Assembly: GCA_964639175.1 (NCBI GenBank)
Contig: CAZXCE010000077.1
Span: 1 to 19,428, forward strand
Source: JACQXX01 sp964639175
Lineage (GTDB): Bacteria > Acidobacteriota > Blastocatellia > Chloracidobacteriales > Chloracidobacteriaceae
Length of the DNA stretch: 19,428 nt
Reading direction: 5' to 3'
Below are positions 1 to 7,129 of this stretch, piece after piece. Under the pieces are notes generated by a model. It worked only from the letters and a program-made list of their open reading frames with translations, had not been told where the DNA came from and did not search any database. Within the stretch, counting starts at the first letter, position 1. Each line of letters starts with the position of its first letter. Position numbers and translations under genes: made by a program.

Positions 1-512
1 TGAACCGTTCGCTCAACCGTGGTTTCATCGCCACGGCGATAGGTCAAAAATACCGTGCGGTCCTGCCAGGTGGCCTGCTGAAGTTTTGCAAGGTACGGAA
101 TGGCTTCCTCGGGACGATTCCAGCCGCTTTCATCAACAAAGATCCGCTCCTGGACGCGTTCGGCAAGCGTTTGCATTGTCACCGGAAGTGCCGCCAGCAA
201 TTTTAGTGCGGCTGAGACTGAAGACCGATCAAACCCAAGATCAGACAGATATTTCGCCGGAGGGTTGACGAACATGGCCTGGACCTCGCCTGCATTCAAC
301 CCGGTCAGGGTCGTGCGATAGTTTTCCATCAATCGCCAACCCCCGCTGTGACCACGTTCGGCCACAACCGGAATGCCTGCCGTTGAGAGGGCTTCCATAT
401 CGCGCAGGATCGTCCGTTCTGAGACCTCCAGATGCTGTGACAGGTCACGAGCGGTTAGCTGGCGATGTTTTTGAAGCAGCAGCACAATAGCCACCAGGCG
501 ATCTGCCCGCAT
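1..512 (-). CDS. HTH/WYL-domain transcriptional regulator (3' end cut by window edge)
   Basis: This is a DNA-binding regulator of the YafY/WYL type. Only the first 170 codons are inside the window. The start is the ATG at 512, giving MRADRLVAIVLLLQ. Residues about 1-60 form a DeoR-like winged helix (LTARDLSQHLEVSERTILRDMEAL, then a GIPVVAERGHSGGWRL wing), the usual N-terminus of WYL regulators. From about residue 140 the text AKLQQATWQDRTVFLTYRR matches the start of a WYL domain, a ligand-sensing module often tied to nucleic acid or metabolite signals. The C-terminus lies beyond base 1. The gene is divergent from the SDR gene at 813, so it may control that gene; this is inference from layout. 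Three 8-bp-spaced TGACA motifs lie just upstream of its start. Confidence 0.88.
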   Translation of the reverse strand, partial: MRADRLVAIVLLLQKHRQLTARDLSQHLEVSERTILRDMEALSTAGIPVVAERGHSGGWRLMENYRTTLTGLNAGEVQAMFVNPPAKYLSDLGFDRSSVSAALKLLAALPVTMQTLAERVQERIFVDESGWNRPEEAIPYLAKLQQATWQDRTVFLTYRRGDETTVERTV

Positions 513-531
513 ATTGAACCTCCCGGAAAAG

Positions 532-552
532 TGACAAAATGACAGGGTGACA
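532..552. repeat. Three TGACA motifs in direct repeat at an 8-bp period
   Basis: TGACA occurs at 532-536, 540-544 and 548-552, separated by AAA and GGG, so the period is exactly 8 bp. It lies 20 bp upstream of the WYL regulator start. The same TGACA-N3-TGACA pattern recurs at 12709-12721 and, inverted, at 12895-12907. It could be a regulator site, but recurrence at gene ends suggests a dispersed repeat. Confidence 0.6.
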
Positions 553-645
553 AGATGATGGCATACACGCCAGGCTACCTTCTGGCGGTTCCTTCGGAGC
601 GCAAGCGGCTGGGCTTCCTTATCCTGGCGCTTATGGGGCTTGGGG

Positions 646-678
646 CTGAGGGCTGAAGAAGAGGTTTTCTTTCATCCC
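646..678 (+). repeat. 33-bp direct repeat, left copy flanking the SDR gene
   Basis: This begins CTGAGGGCTGAAGAA and continues through GGTTTT to ATCCC. The right copy is at 1651-1683. The two match at 29 of 33 positions by eye. They lie on either side of the SDR gene, about 1 kb apart, in the same orientation. Confidence 0.75.
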
Positions 679-812
679 TCATCCCTCAGCCTTCATCCCT
701 TGGTTTCATCCCTCAGCCCTGATATTTTCAGCCCTAATATGACACAAGATGTCAGGAATGGCAGCCTACACTGTCTGTTCAACCTTGCCAATTCATCTTT
801 TGGAGACATTGC

Positions 813-1661
813 ATGAAAAAACTTGCTGATCAGATTGCGCTGGTAACCGGTGCCAGTCGTGGGGCTGGGAAAGGGATTGCTGCCGTACTTGGTGAAGCTG
901 GGGCCACGGTCTATGTCACCGGGCGAAGCCGTCGGGGGAAGCCAACAACTGAAAATCTGCCGGGAACCATTGAGGACACCGCCGAACTGGTCACGGCCCG
1001 TGGCGGCAGAGGGATTGCCGTCTATTGTGATCATTCGAACGAAGACGATATTCAAACCCTGGTCAATCAGATTGAACGTGAAACTGGTCGGCTGGATGTG
1101 CTGGTCAATAATGCCTGGGGCGGGTACGAACACTATGAAGAGAGCCCGTTTGACGCGCCATTTTGGAAACAGCCAACCCGCCACTGGGATGGAATGTTTA
1201 CCGCCGGTGTCCGGGCGACGCTTTTGACCACGCGGGAAGCTGTCCGGCTGATGCTGGCACACCAGAAAGGATTGATTATCAATCTGGTTGCCTGGGATCA
1301 CGACAAATACCTGATGAACGTATTTTACGACACGGCCAAACACGCCATCAATCGCATTACTTTTGGCACCAGCCAGGAGCTTAAACCCTATTCAATTGCC
1401 GTACTTTCGGTGGCACCTGGATTTATGCGTACCGAGCGAGTCCGGGCGGTGGTTGAAAAACATGAAGGGTTTGATTGGACTCAAACCGAGTCACCTGAAT
1501 ATGTCGGGCGAGTCATTGCTGCACTGGCGGGCGACCCGCTGGTTCATTCCAGGTCTGGAAAAGCCTTTATGGCTGGCGAGCTGGCTGCCGAATACCACCT
1601 GACCGACATTGATGGTCGCTATGTCCCACCATTTGTGATTCCTGAGAAAACTGAGGGCTGA
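813..1661 (+). CDS. Short-chain dehydrogenase/reductase, DHRS1-like, lacking the usual catalytic Ser
   Basis: This 282-residue protein has the classical SDR Rossmann fold. The cofactor loop TGASRGAGKG is at residues 12-21, the acidic residue binding the adenine ring is in CDHS near 73, and NNAWGG is at 99-104. The active-site pair Y172 and K176 lies in FYDTAKHA and APGF follows at 201. Overall pattern, including PFWKQP and the NNAWGG region, recalls the DHRS1 group. The residue that normally supplies the catalytic Ser, about 13 residues before the Tyr, is Val159 (INLVAW), so activity may be altered or the substrate unusual. GGAG lies 7 bases before the ATG. The substrate is unknown. The final codons and the stop are formed by the right copy of a 33-bp repeat. 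The gene converges on the hybrid kinase gene, 39 bp away. Confidence 0.9.
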   Translation: MKKLADQIALVTGASRGAGKGIAAVLGEAGATVYVTGRSRRGKPTTENLPGTIEDTAELVTARGGRGIAVYCDHSNEDDIQTLVNQIERETGRLDVLVNNAWGGYEHYEESPFDAPFWKQPTRHWDGMFTAGVRATLLTTREAVRLMLAHQKGLIINLVAWDHDKYLMNVFYDTAKHAINRITFGTSQELKPYSIAVLSVAPGFMRTERVRAVVEKHEGFDWTQTESPEYVGRVIAALAGDPLVHSRSGKAFMAGELAAEYHLTDIDGRYVPPFVIPEKTEG

Positions 1662-1683
1662 AGAACTGGTTTTATTTTATCCC
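1651..1683 (+). repeat. 33-bp direct repeat, right copy; overlaps the SDR stop codon
   Basis: This matches 646-678 at 29 of 33 positions (CTGAGGGCTGAAGAA, then GGTTTT, then ATCCC). It supplies the last SDR codons and the TGA stop at 1659-1661, so the present C-terminus may have been set when the repeat arrived or recombined. Confidence 0.75.
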
Positions 1684-1700
1684 TTCCATTGCCCTGACCC

Positions 1701-4700
1701 CTAACTGTTATCCAGGCACTGACGAATTGTCTGGAGGATTTGCTCAAACGAGCAGGGTTTTTGCAAATAGACACTTCCTTCAGGTAATTTCAAATTTCGC
1801 TCAGTCCAGTTTGGATTGTATCCACTGGTGAAAATGATTTTGATGGCCGGGTTTTTCTCCCGGATCTTGGTGGCCAGTTCGATCCCGCTCATCCCGCCTG
1901 GCATTACAATATCAGTCAATACTAAATCGATTGGGTTCACAGAGCGTTCCCATAGCGGTAAGGCGGCAACGCCGCTGGTTGCCTGTAGAACCTGATATCC
2001 ATATTCCTCCAACACTCGGCTCATCATATGGCGAATAGCGTCATCATCTTCAACCAGCAAAATGGTTTCTGTTCCCTGACGGGAACCCAGATCTGAGGTT
2101 TCAGCCGCTGATGGCTCAGCCGCATTTCCACTGGTTGGGAGAAAGATTTGAAGTGTGGTTCCATGGCCTACCTGGGACGAGACCAAAATAAAGCCCTGAT
2201 GTTGTTTCACAATCCCAAAAACAGTTGCCAGGCCCAGACCCGTGCCTTTTCCCGGTTCCTTGGTGGTAAAAAACGGTTCGAAAATATGTGGAAGGTTTTC
2301 AGGTGGGATCCCACATCCGGTATCGCTCACCAGCAGACAGGCATACTTTCCAGGTCTCGAATCCGGGTTGACGGCAGCTTCTTTTTCACCGATATAACTG
2401 GTGGTGGTTTCAATGAGTAACTGACCGCCGTTGGGCATAGCATCCCGAGCATTAATGACCAGATTCATCAATACCTGATCGAGCATTCCAGCATCGGCAT
2501 AGGTAACCAATGGAGTTGGGTGGAGGCACAGTTCAATCAGGACATCTTCACCCACGACGCGCTGTAACATCCGGGACAGGTTCGTTACCACTTCATTCAA
2601 ATCAAGTTCACGTGGCTCTAATAGCTGACGGCGACTAAATGCCAGCAATTGCCGGGTCAGGTTGGCACCCCGTTTGGCCGACGCCACGATATCGTGCAAC
2701 GTAGTTTGCACACTCGGTGGGACATCCTTGATTTTTCCTGCAAAACCAGCCTGCAGCATAATTGCCCCAAGGATGTTATTGAAATCATGGGCGACCCCGC
2801 CCGCCAGTTGACCAATGGCTTCCATTTTTTGGGCCTGGCGGAGCTGTTCTTCAATCTGTCGCTGGTCGGTAATGTCCTCGGCGACCCCAGCCACACGGTA
2901 AACCTGGCCGGTCACATCTGAGATCGGGAAGCCCTGGTCCTGAACCCAGCGAATGGTGCCATCCGGGCGAATGACCCGGTATTCAACCATATAGCCACCA
3001 GTAATCTGTTTTTTCAGAGCTTGTGCAACCCGGCTTTGGTCATCAGGATGAATCGCTTCCATCCAGGTTGTCGGTGACTGGTACAGGCTTTCACAGGTGC
3101 GTCCCCAAATTTTCTCATAGCCAGGACTGATATAGAGTATTTCCCCTTTGATTACATCTGTCATCCAGAAAACTTCGTGGATATTCTCAACCACCTGCCG
3201 GAATCGTTCTTCGCTTTCACGCAAAGCCAGCGTGGCGGCCCGGCGTTCAGTAATATCCTGGATTTGGGCGATAAAATGGCGTGGCGTCCCATCGAGGTTC
3301 CAGACTACGCTGCCATTGAGCTGAACCCAGATAATATGTCCATCCTTATGAAAATAGCGCTTTTCCATTTGATAGGCTTCGATTTGACGGTTTAATAACT
3401 GGCTGGCGTATCCCAGGTCGGGTTGCAGGTCGTCAGGATGGGTAATAGCTTGAAAGTTCAGTTTGAGCAGTTCTTCTGAGGTGTATCCGAGCAGCCGGCA
3501 CAGGGCCGGGTTCACTTCGAGGAATCGGCCATCGGTCGCCACAATGGCTTTTCCAATTGGGGAATGATGCATGGTGGAACGGAAATGCTCTTCGCTCAGG
3601 CGTAATGATTCTTCTGCTCGTTGATGATCCTGGCGAGCACGCAGTGCCATGATCCCATAGGCGAGATCGTCGGCTAATTCAGCCAGTAACGCAATTTCAT
3701 CAGCGTGAAAAATATCGGTTTGGGCCGAGTACACATTGACCACTCCAAATACCTCGGCGCCACTCTTTAACGGCAAGGCTAATGATGATTGATAGCCATG
3801 CCGCAGGGCTTGTTCACGCCAGGGTTCAACGGCTGGATCAGTCTGGAAATTATGACACACGGCTGGTTGTCCGGTCCGAACTGCAACTCCAGATGGTCCG
3901 CGACCACGCGGACCATCTGCCCAGGTAATATTTGCTGTTTCAAGGTAGTCGGCACCAACTCCGGCATAGCTCACTGGTGTGATCGAACCATGTTCATCGC
4001 GTTGAACATACCCAACCCAGGCCAACCGATAATCTCCGTTTTCCACGATGACCTGGCAGATGTTTTGAAGTAACTCTGGTTCGGTCATTGCCCGTACCAC
4101 GACCTGATTACAATTGCTGATGGTGCGCAAGGCACGATTGACCTGGCGGAGGTTTTCTTTCGCCAGGATGAGGTCGGTCACATCCAGTTGAATCCCATCC
4201 CACAAAATCCGGCCATCGGTCAGTCGTCGAGGTGAGGAGGAAATCTGCATCCACCGAATTTCATTTCCTTTACGGCGGAGCCGGACAATGGCATTGAGGG
4301 GGCTCAAGGCTTGTTCCGATTTGGCCTCAGCGGCAATCAGGTCTGGGCTATCTTCTTCGACAATTAACCTGTACAGGGCCGACGGGTCTTTTAATGCCAT
4401 ATCAACCGAAACACCGTTGAGCCGTTCGACACCTGCGCTGACATACAGGAATCGTTTTGAGCCATCAGGTTCCAGCACAATCTGATAAATCATTCCATTG
4501 GGGAGGTTGTCACCTAACAAACGGAGGCGGATCTGGTCTTCGCGCGATGCCTGTTCCGCCAGCCTGGTTTCGGCCAGACTGGCTGAAAGGAGCAACCCGG
4601 TGATGGTGCTGACGCCCAAATACAGTTGGACCAGTAAGAGCTGTTCGGTGAGACCTTTGCCGCCCAGGACCGGGAAAGGGGAGGTCAGGGTGATCCCACT

Positions 4701-5507
4701 AATCGCAATGGCTGCCAGGATGACCATGGCGGTGGCCACCCCCCGTGCCCCAAACTTTAAGACTGCCCACACCAGCAATGCCATCATTAAATAGGGGTAG
4801 GGAACAAACACCTGTCCAATCCCATGAAAGACCAGCCAGGATGTAGCACACCATAAAGTCAAAAAGAACAGTCCCTCAACCACTGAATATCTGGGCCGTT
4901 CAATTCGAAACCGGGTCCAGGTCACAACCAGAGGGGTAATCAATAACACGCCCAGGCTATCAGAGGTCCACCAGGTCCAGTATGAAGATCCAAACGACAC
5001 CTGATTGGCCAGAACAGTGGTGCCAGCCCCAATCAGCGAGGTCATCCCGGTGCCCAGTGTGCCAACTCCGATCAAGATCAGCACTTCGCTGACGTGGGTA
5101 AACGCAATGCCTTCCGTACACAAAGAAGTTAATACCACCCACCCCAGCAGTGCCTGCGACAGATTGGCCGCCAGGTAGCCGAAACTCAAGATGATCGAGC
5201 CACTTGACACATAGTTTGAAAACAGATTGACCAGGCAGAGAACCAGAATGGTTGATTTGAGCTGTGATTTGGGCGAGAGCAACAACACCGCCAGGGCAAA
5301 CCCGCTCGGGGGCCAGATAAGTGAGACCTGTTGTACCGGGTCTAAGAATACAAATGCAAGTTTATGAAACCCATAATAGACCAGGGCAATAATGACCAGT
5401 CGGAGGGCAGTGTTTGAGGGGGGAAAAGTTGCGTTCATGGCCCAGGCCTTTTTCGAGCTGATTTCGAGATCAATATTTCCATGGGTGTGCCAGTTGGATA
5501 CCGGCAT
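1701..5507 (-). CDS. Hybrid sensor histidine kinase: MASE1-PAS-GAF-PAS-PAS-HisKA-HATPase-REC
   Basis: This 1268-residue membrane sensor would autophosphorylate and pass phosphate to its own receiver domain. Residues about 30-315 are a multi-pass MASE1 domain (SLIWPPSGFALAVLLL is typical). A PAS-like domain (325-445), a GAF domain (460-625, ending near FGVVNVYSAQ) and two PAS/PAC domains (635-757 and 760-885, each ending DIT) follow. HisKA has phosphoacceptor H907 in GGVAHDFNN. HATPase has N1015/N1019, DTGCG at 1062 and FFTTKEPGKGTGLGLA. The REC domain has acidic residues EDDD near 1153 and phosphoacceptor D1199 in LTDIVMP. There is no DNA-binding output domain and no adjacent response regulator. 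The annotated ATG has no good Shine-Dalgarno; the ATG at 5438 (MNATFPPSN), nearer the first membrane helix, is an equally plausible start. The ligand is unknown. Confidence 0.93.
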   Translation of the reverse strand: MPVSNWHTHGNIDLEISSKKAWAMNATFPPSNTALRLVIIALVYYGFHKLAFVFLDPVQQVSLIWPPSGFALAVLLLSPKSQLKSTILVLCLVNLFSNYVSSGSIILSFGYLAANLSQALLGWVVLTSLCTEGIAFTHVSEVLILIGVGTLGTGMTSLIGAGTTVLANQVSFGSSYWTWWTSDSLGVLLITPLVVTWTRFRIERPRYSVVEGLFFLTLWCATSWLVFHGIGQVFVPYPYLMMALLVWAVLKFGARGVATAMVILAAIAISGITLTSPFPVLGGKGLTEQLLLVQLYLGVSTITGLLLSASLAETRLAEQASREDQIRLRLLGDNLPNGMIYQIVLEPDGSKRFLYVSAGVERLNGVSVDMALKDPSALYRLIVEEDSPDLIAAEAKSEQALSPLNAIVRLRRKGNEIRWMQISSSPRRLTDGRILWDGIQLDVTDLILAKENLRQVNRALRTISNCNQVVVRAMTEPELLQNICQVIVENGDYRLAWVGYVQRDEHGSITPVSYAGVGADYLETANITWADGPRGRGPSGVAVRTGQPAVCHNFQTDPAVEPWREQALRHGYQSSLALPLKSGAEVFGVVNVYSAQTDIFHADEIALLAELADDLAYGIMALRARQDHQRAEESLRLSEEHFRSTMHHSPIGKAIVATDGRFLEVNPALCRLLGYTSEELLKLNFQAITHPDDLQPDLGYASQLLNRQIEAYQMEKRYFHKDGHIIWVQLNGSVVWNLDGTPRHFIAQIQDITERRAATLALRESEERFRQVVENIHEVFWMTDVIKGEILYISPGYEKIWGRTCESLYQSPTTWMEAIHPDDQSRVAQALKKQITGGYMVEYRVIRPDGTIRWVQDQGFPISDVTGQVYRVAGVAEDITDQRQIEEQLRQAQKMEAIGQLAGGVAHDFNNILGAIMLQAGFAGKIKDVPPSVQTTLHDIVASAKRGANLTRQLLAFSRRQLLEPRELDLNEVVTNLSRMLQRVVGEDVLIELCLHPTPLVTYADAGMLDQVLMNLVINARDAMPNGGQLLIETTTSYIGEKEAAVNPDSRPGKYACLLVSDTGCGIPPENLPHIFEPFFTTKEPGKGTGLGLATVFGIVKQHQGFILVSSQVGHGTTLQIFLPTSGNAAEPSAAETSDLGSRQGTETILLVEDDDAIRHMMSRVLEEYGYQVLQATSGVAALPLWERSVNPIDLVLTDIVMPGGMSGIELATKIREKNPAIKIIFTSGYNPNWTERNLKLPEGSVYLQKPCSFEQILQTIRQCLDNS

Positions 5508-5659
5508 TCCCAGAGGGAAATCATTTTCTGAAATGCTGCAGGTGTGGTACTCAGGAAGGGATATGATAAATCGCTGGAGGGATTGAGATTACTCCAAAGA
5601 TGGTTGTCGAGTAAACCTAAAATGTAGGCGAGTTGTTAGGGAGAAAGGAAAAGTGCTTG

Positions 5660-6460
5660 TTATGGGGTTTGTGTTCGGAGCAAGCAAGGAGTCTGGTATT
5701 TGATCCAGAGTGGTGTGTTTTTCAGGTTGAATTGGAGGGTGGTGTAACTTTTATTATCAGTCGCAGAAACTGACACATCACGACCTTTCAGATACTTTAC
5801 TTTTGACCGAACCTTGAACCGGATTTGGCCGCCAGCCAGTTCCAGGACCAGACCTTCAATCGGCGTCAGCAGATACAGGGCTTTTCCATCTTCAGACATT
5901 CCAACGACATCGGCATCAACGGGACTTTCCCACGTCCGCAAAACCGTCTTTCCAGTCTCATCGATCTGACGAATTTCATTGAGCCGGAAATTGGCTGGAC
6001 GCTTGAGCCGATAGGTTTGCTGGCCCGCCACCAGTTCAATTTCCTTTGCGTTGACCTGATAACAGGGCAGGTGAATTGCACACCCCTGGCGACAGGTGCC
6101 ATCTGGTTCCATGTCGGCGAGCACAGCAAATGTAACCGGTTTCCCATTGGTGCGCTCAAGATGCAATGTCCGCGAGTCAAACGAAGCGGATGATTCTGCC
6201 CCATCCGGACAGAGATAAAAGGTGTAATTAAACCCGCGTTCAATATGCAGCGTCGTGGCAAACGAAGCCAGTTGCTCAGTATCCGGGTTTTTCTTGTGTG
6301 CCCCAAGGACTTTCACCGCCGTATAAAACGGCAATGGATCTATGTCAATTGGATCTTTTTGAACCAGCGGCGCCCTGGCTGGGCTGGGGAAACTCATCGA
6401 AGCCAGAAACACCAGTCCCAAACTCGTCCCAATCAGCCAGCGAATTGAAAGTTGACCCAT
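5660..6460 (-). CDS. Exported protein of unknown function, co-transcribed with crcB
   Basis: I do not recognise a family. The frame can be opened by a GTG at 6472, but GGAGGGG directly precedes the ATG at 6460, so that start (266 residues) is preferred. Residues 1-29 look like a signal peptide (WLIGTSLGLVFLASMSF, then an ARA cleavage site), so the protein is probably periplasmic or exported. The rest has no further hydrophobic segment and looks beta-rich. It has a cysteine cluster (GTCRQGCAIHLPC) plus separate cysteines in LCPDGAES and TPCLL, which could form disulfides. The gene begins 13 bp after the crcB stop and should share its transcript behind the fluoride riboswitch. The hybrid kinase gene lies about 150 bp downstream on the same strand. 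Confidence 0.75.
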   Translation of the reverse strand: MGQLSIRWLIGTSLGLVFLASMSFPSPARAPLVQKDPIDIDPLPFYTAVKVLGAHKKNPDTEQLASFATTLHIERGFNYTFYLCPDGAESSASFDSRTLHLERTNGKPVTFAVLADMEPDGTCRQGCAIHLPCYQVNAKEIELVAGQQTYRLKRPANFRLNEIRQIDETGKTVLRTWESPVDADVVGMSEDGKALYLLTPIEGLVLELAGGQIRFKVRSKVKYLKGRDVSVSATDNKSYTTLQFNLKNTPLWIKYQTPCLLRTQTP

Positions 6461-6473
6461 GGACCCCTCCACA

Positions 6474-6953
6474 CTATTTTTCCTCAGGTTGCAAAGTGGT
6501 CAGTGCTGGCGACGTCACCAGATGTGATGGTGCACCGGACACAGCCGTCGTTCGGGCCGGGAAGGCGCCAACCACTCGTTTTGCCAGATACATTCCAAAC
6601 CACACCGCCGCAAACCCAACCGCCACACTGAGGGCGACATAGATGGCAGCCCGCAGGACATCACGGACAGCAACCAGCGTGGCGGCTTCAAATTCAAAGG
6701 TTGAAAACGTGGTGTAGGCACCGACAAACCCAACCGCCACTGCCAATCGAAAATTCGGATGAACCGGAAACCGGTCGGCAATCAAGGTCAAAAAAAAGCC
6801 CAGAATAAATGACCCGGTGATGTTAATGACAAAGGTTGCCGTTGGAAACGGGGCGCCCCAGCGTGAGAGCGCCGTTGTGCCAAGATAGTAACGAGCCATT
6901 GACCCAATCGCTCCGCCCAGAGCAATCGCCAGATATTTCCAGAGTGTTTCCAT
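6474..6953 (-). CDS. crcB: Fluoride ion channel CrcB/Fluc
   Basis: This 159-residue small membrane protein belongs to the CrcB/Fluc family, dual-topology dimers that let toxic fluoride leave the cytoplasm. Family hallmarks are present: GGAIGSMARYYLG near the N-terminus, FVINITGSFILGFF with the conserved Asn, and GFVGAYTTFSTFEFE, which carries the pore Phe/Thr residues. Four hydrophobic helices can be seen. The C-terminal tail of about 30 residues after the last helix (AFPARTTAVSG onward) is longer than in typical members and looks disordered. A TTG at 6968 could extend the frame, but GAGGAG at 6961-6966 is spaced 7 bases from the ATG at 6953, which is chosen. A fluoride riboswitch lies directly upstream, which independently supports the call. 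Confidence 0.95.
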   Translation of the reverse strand: METLWKYLAIALGGAIGSMARYYLGTTALSRWGAPFPTATFVINITGSFILGFFLTLIADRFPVHPNFRLAVAVGFVGAYTTFSTFEFEAATLVAVRDVLRAAIYVALSVAVGFAAVWFGMYLAKRVVGAFPARTTAVSGAPSHLVTSPALTTLQPEEK

Positions 6954-6979
6954 ACCAGGTCTCCTCAACTGTCGAACGT

Positions 6980-7036
6980 AGCAGGAGTCATCAACTCTGG
7001 AAAGACAGAGTGGTTATCGGCGAACCCCATCGCCAT
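6980..7036 (-). promoter_or_regulatory. Fluoride riboswitch (crcB motif)
   Basis: On the minus strand the core begins GGCGATGGGGTTCGCC (7034-7019). Stem P2 is GGCG (7034-7031) with CGCC (7022-7019). A second hairpin pairs ACTCTG (7011-7006) with CAGAGT (6999-6994). The conserved TGATGACTCCTGC ends the core. The pseudoknot pairs GGGGTT of the first loop with GACTCC (6989-6984), including wobble pairs. This matches the known crcB RNA consensus (GGNGAUGGNGUUC...AUGACNCCU). The CTCCT at 6987-6983 could also pair with the crcB Shine-Dalgarno AGGAG at 6965-6961. Fluoride-stabilised pseudoknotting would then free the ribosome site, an ON switch; that mechanism is inference. Confidence 0.93.
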
Positions 7037-7078
7037 CGAAAAAATTGTTCACTTTGAAGAAGATGGAACGTCGCCTCA

Positions 7079-7108
7079 ACCATACTGTGAAGCGATTGCC
7101 CGGTGCAA
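7079..7108 (-). promoter_or_regulatory. Candidate promoter of the crcB operon
   Basis: On the minus strand TTGCAC (7108-7103) and TATGGT (7084-7079) are 18 bp apart. They lie between the CHAT gene stop and the riboswitch. Transcription would begin near 7072, leaving a leader of about 38 nt before the aptamer. The match to consensus is moderate. Confidence 0.35.
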
Positions 7109-7129
7109 CTGGTTCGGTCGCCAAATTGC

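Larger units (their letters stand above)
513..812. other. Divergent intergenic region with TGACA repeats and CAGCCCT-type repeats
   Basis: This 300-bp spacer separates the divergent WYL regulator and SDR genes and holds no ORF I would call. It carries three TGACA motifs at an exact 8-bp period (532-552). It has a perfect 9-bp inverted repeat, GGCTGAGGG at 644-652 and CCCTCAGCC at 683-691. A run of degenerate CATCCCT/CAGCCCT units follows at 671-738. The SDR ribosome binding site GGAG sits 7 bases before its ATG. Promoters for both genes should lie here, but no clear -35/-10 pair could be assigned. Confidence 0.6.

Noticed and set aside
693..1343. A 216-codon minus-strand frame opposite the SDR gene.
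   Set aside because: It is a shadow of the clear SDR gene, which has a ribosome site and family motifs.
646..1683. A transposon carrying the SDR gene between direct repeats.
   Set aside because: No transposase or terminal inverted repeats, and 33-bp copies are too long for a target-site duplication. Recombination between dispersed repeats is simpler.
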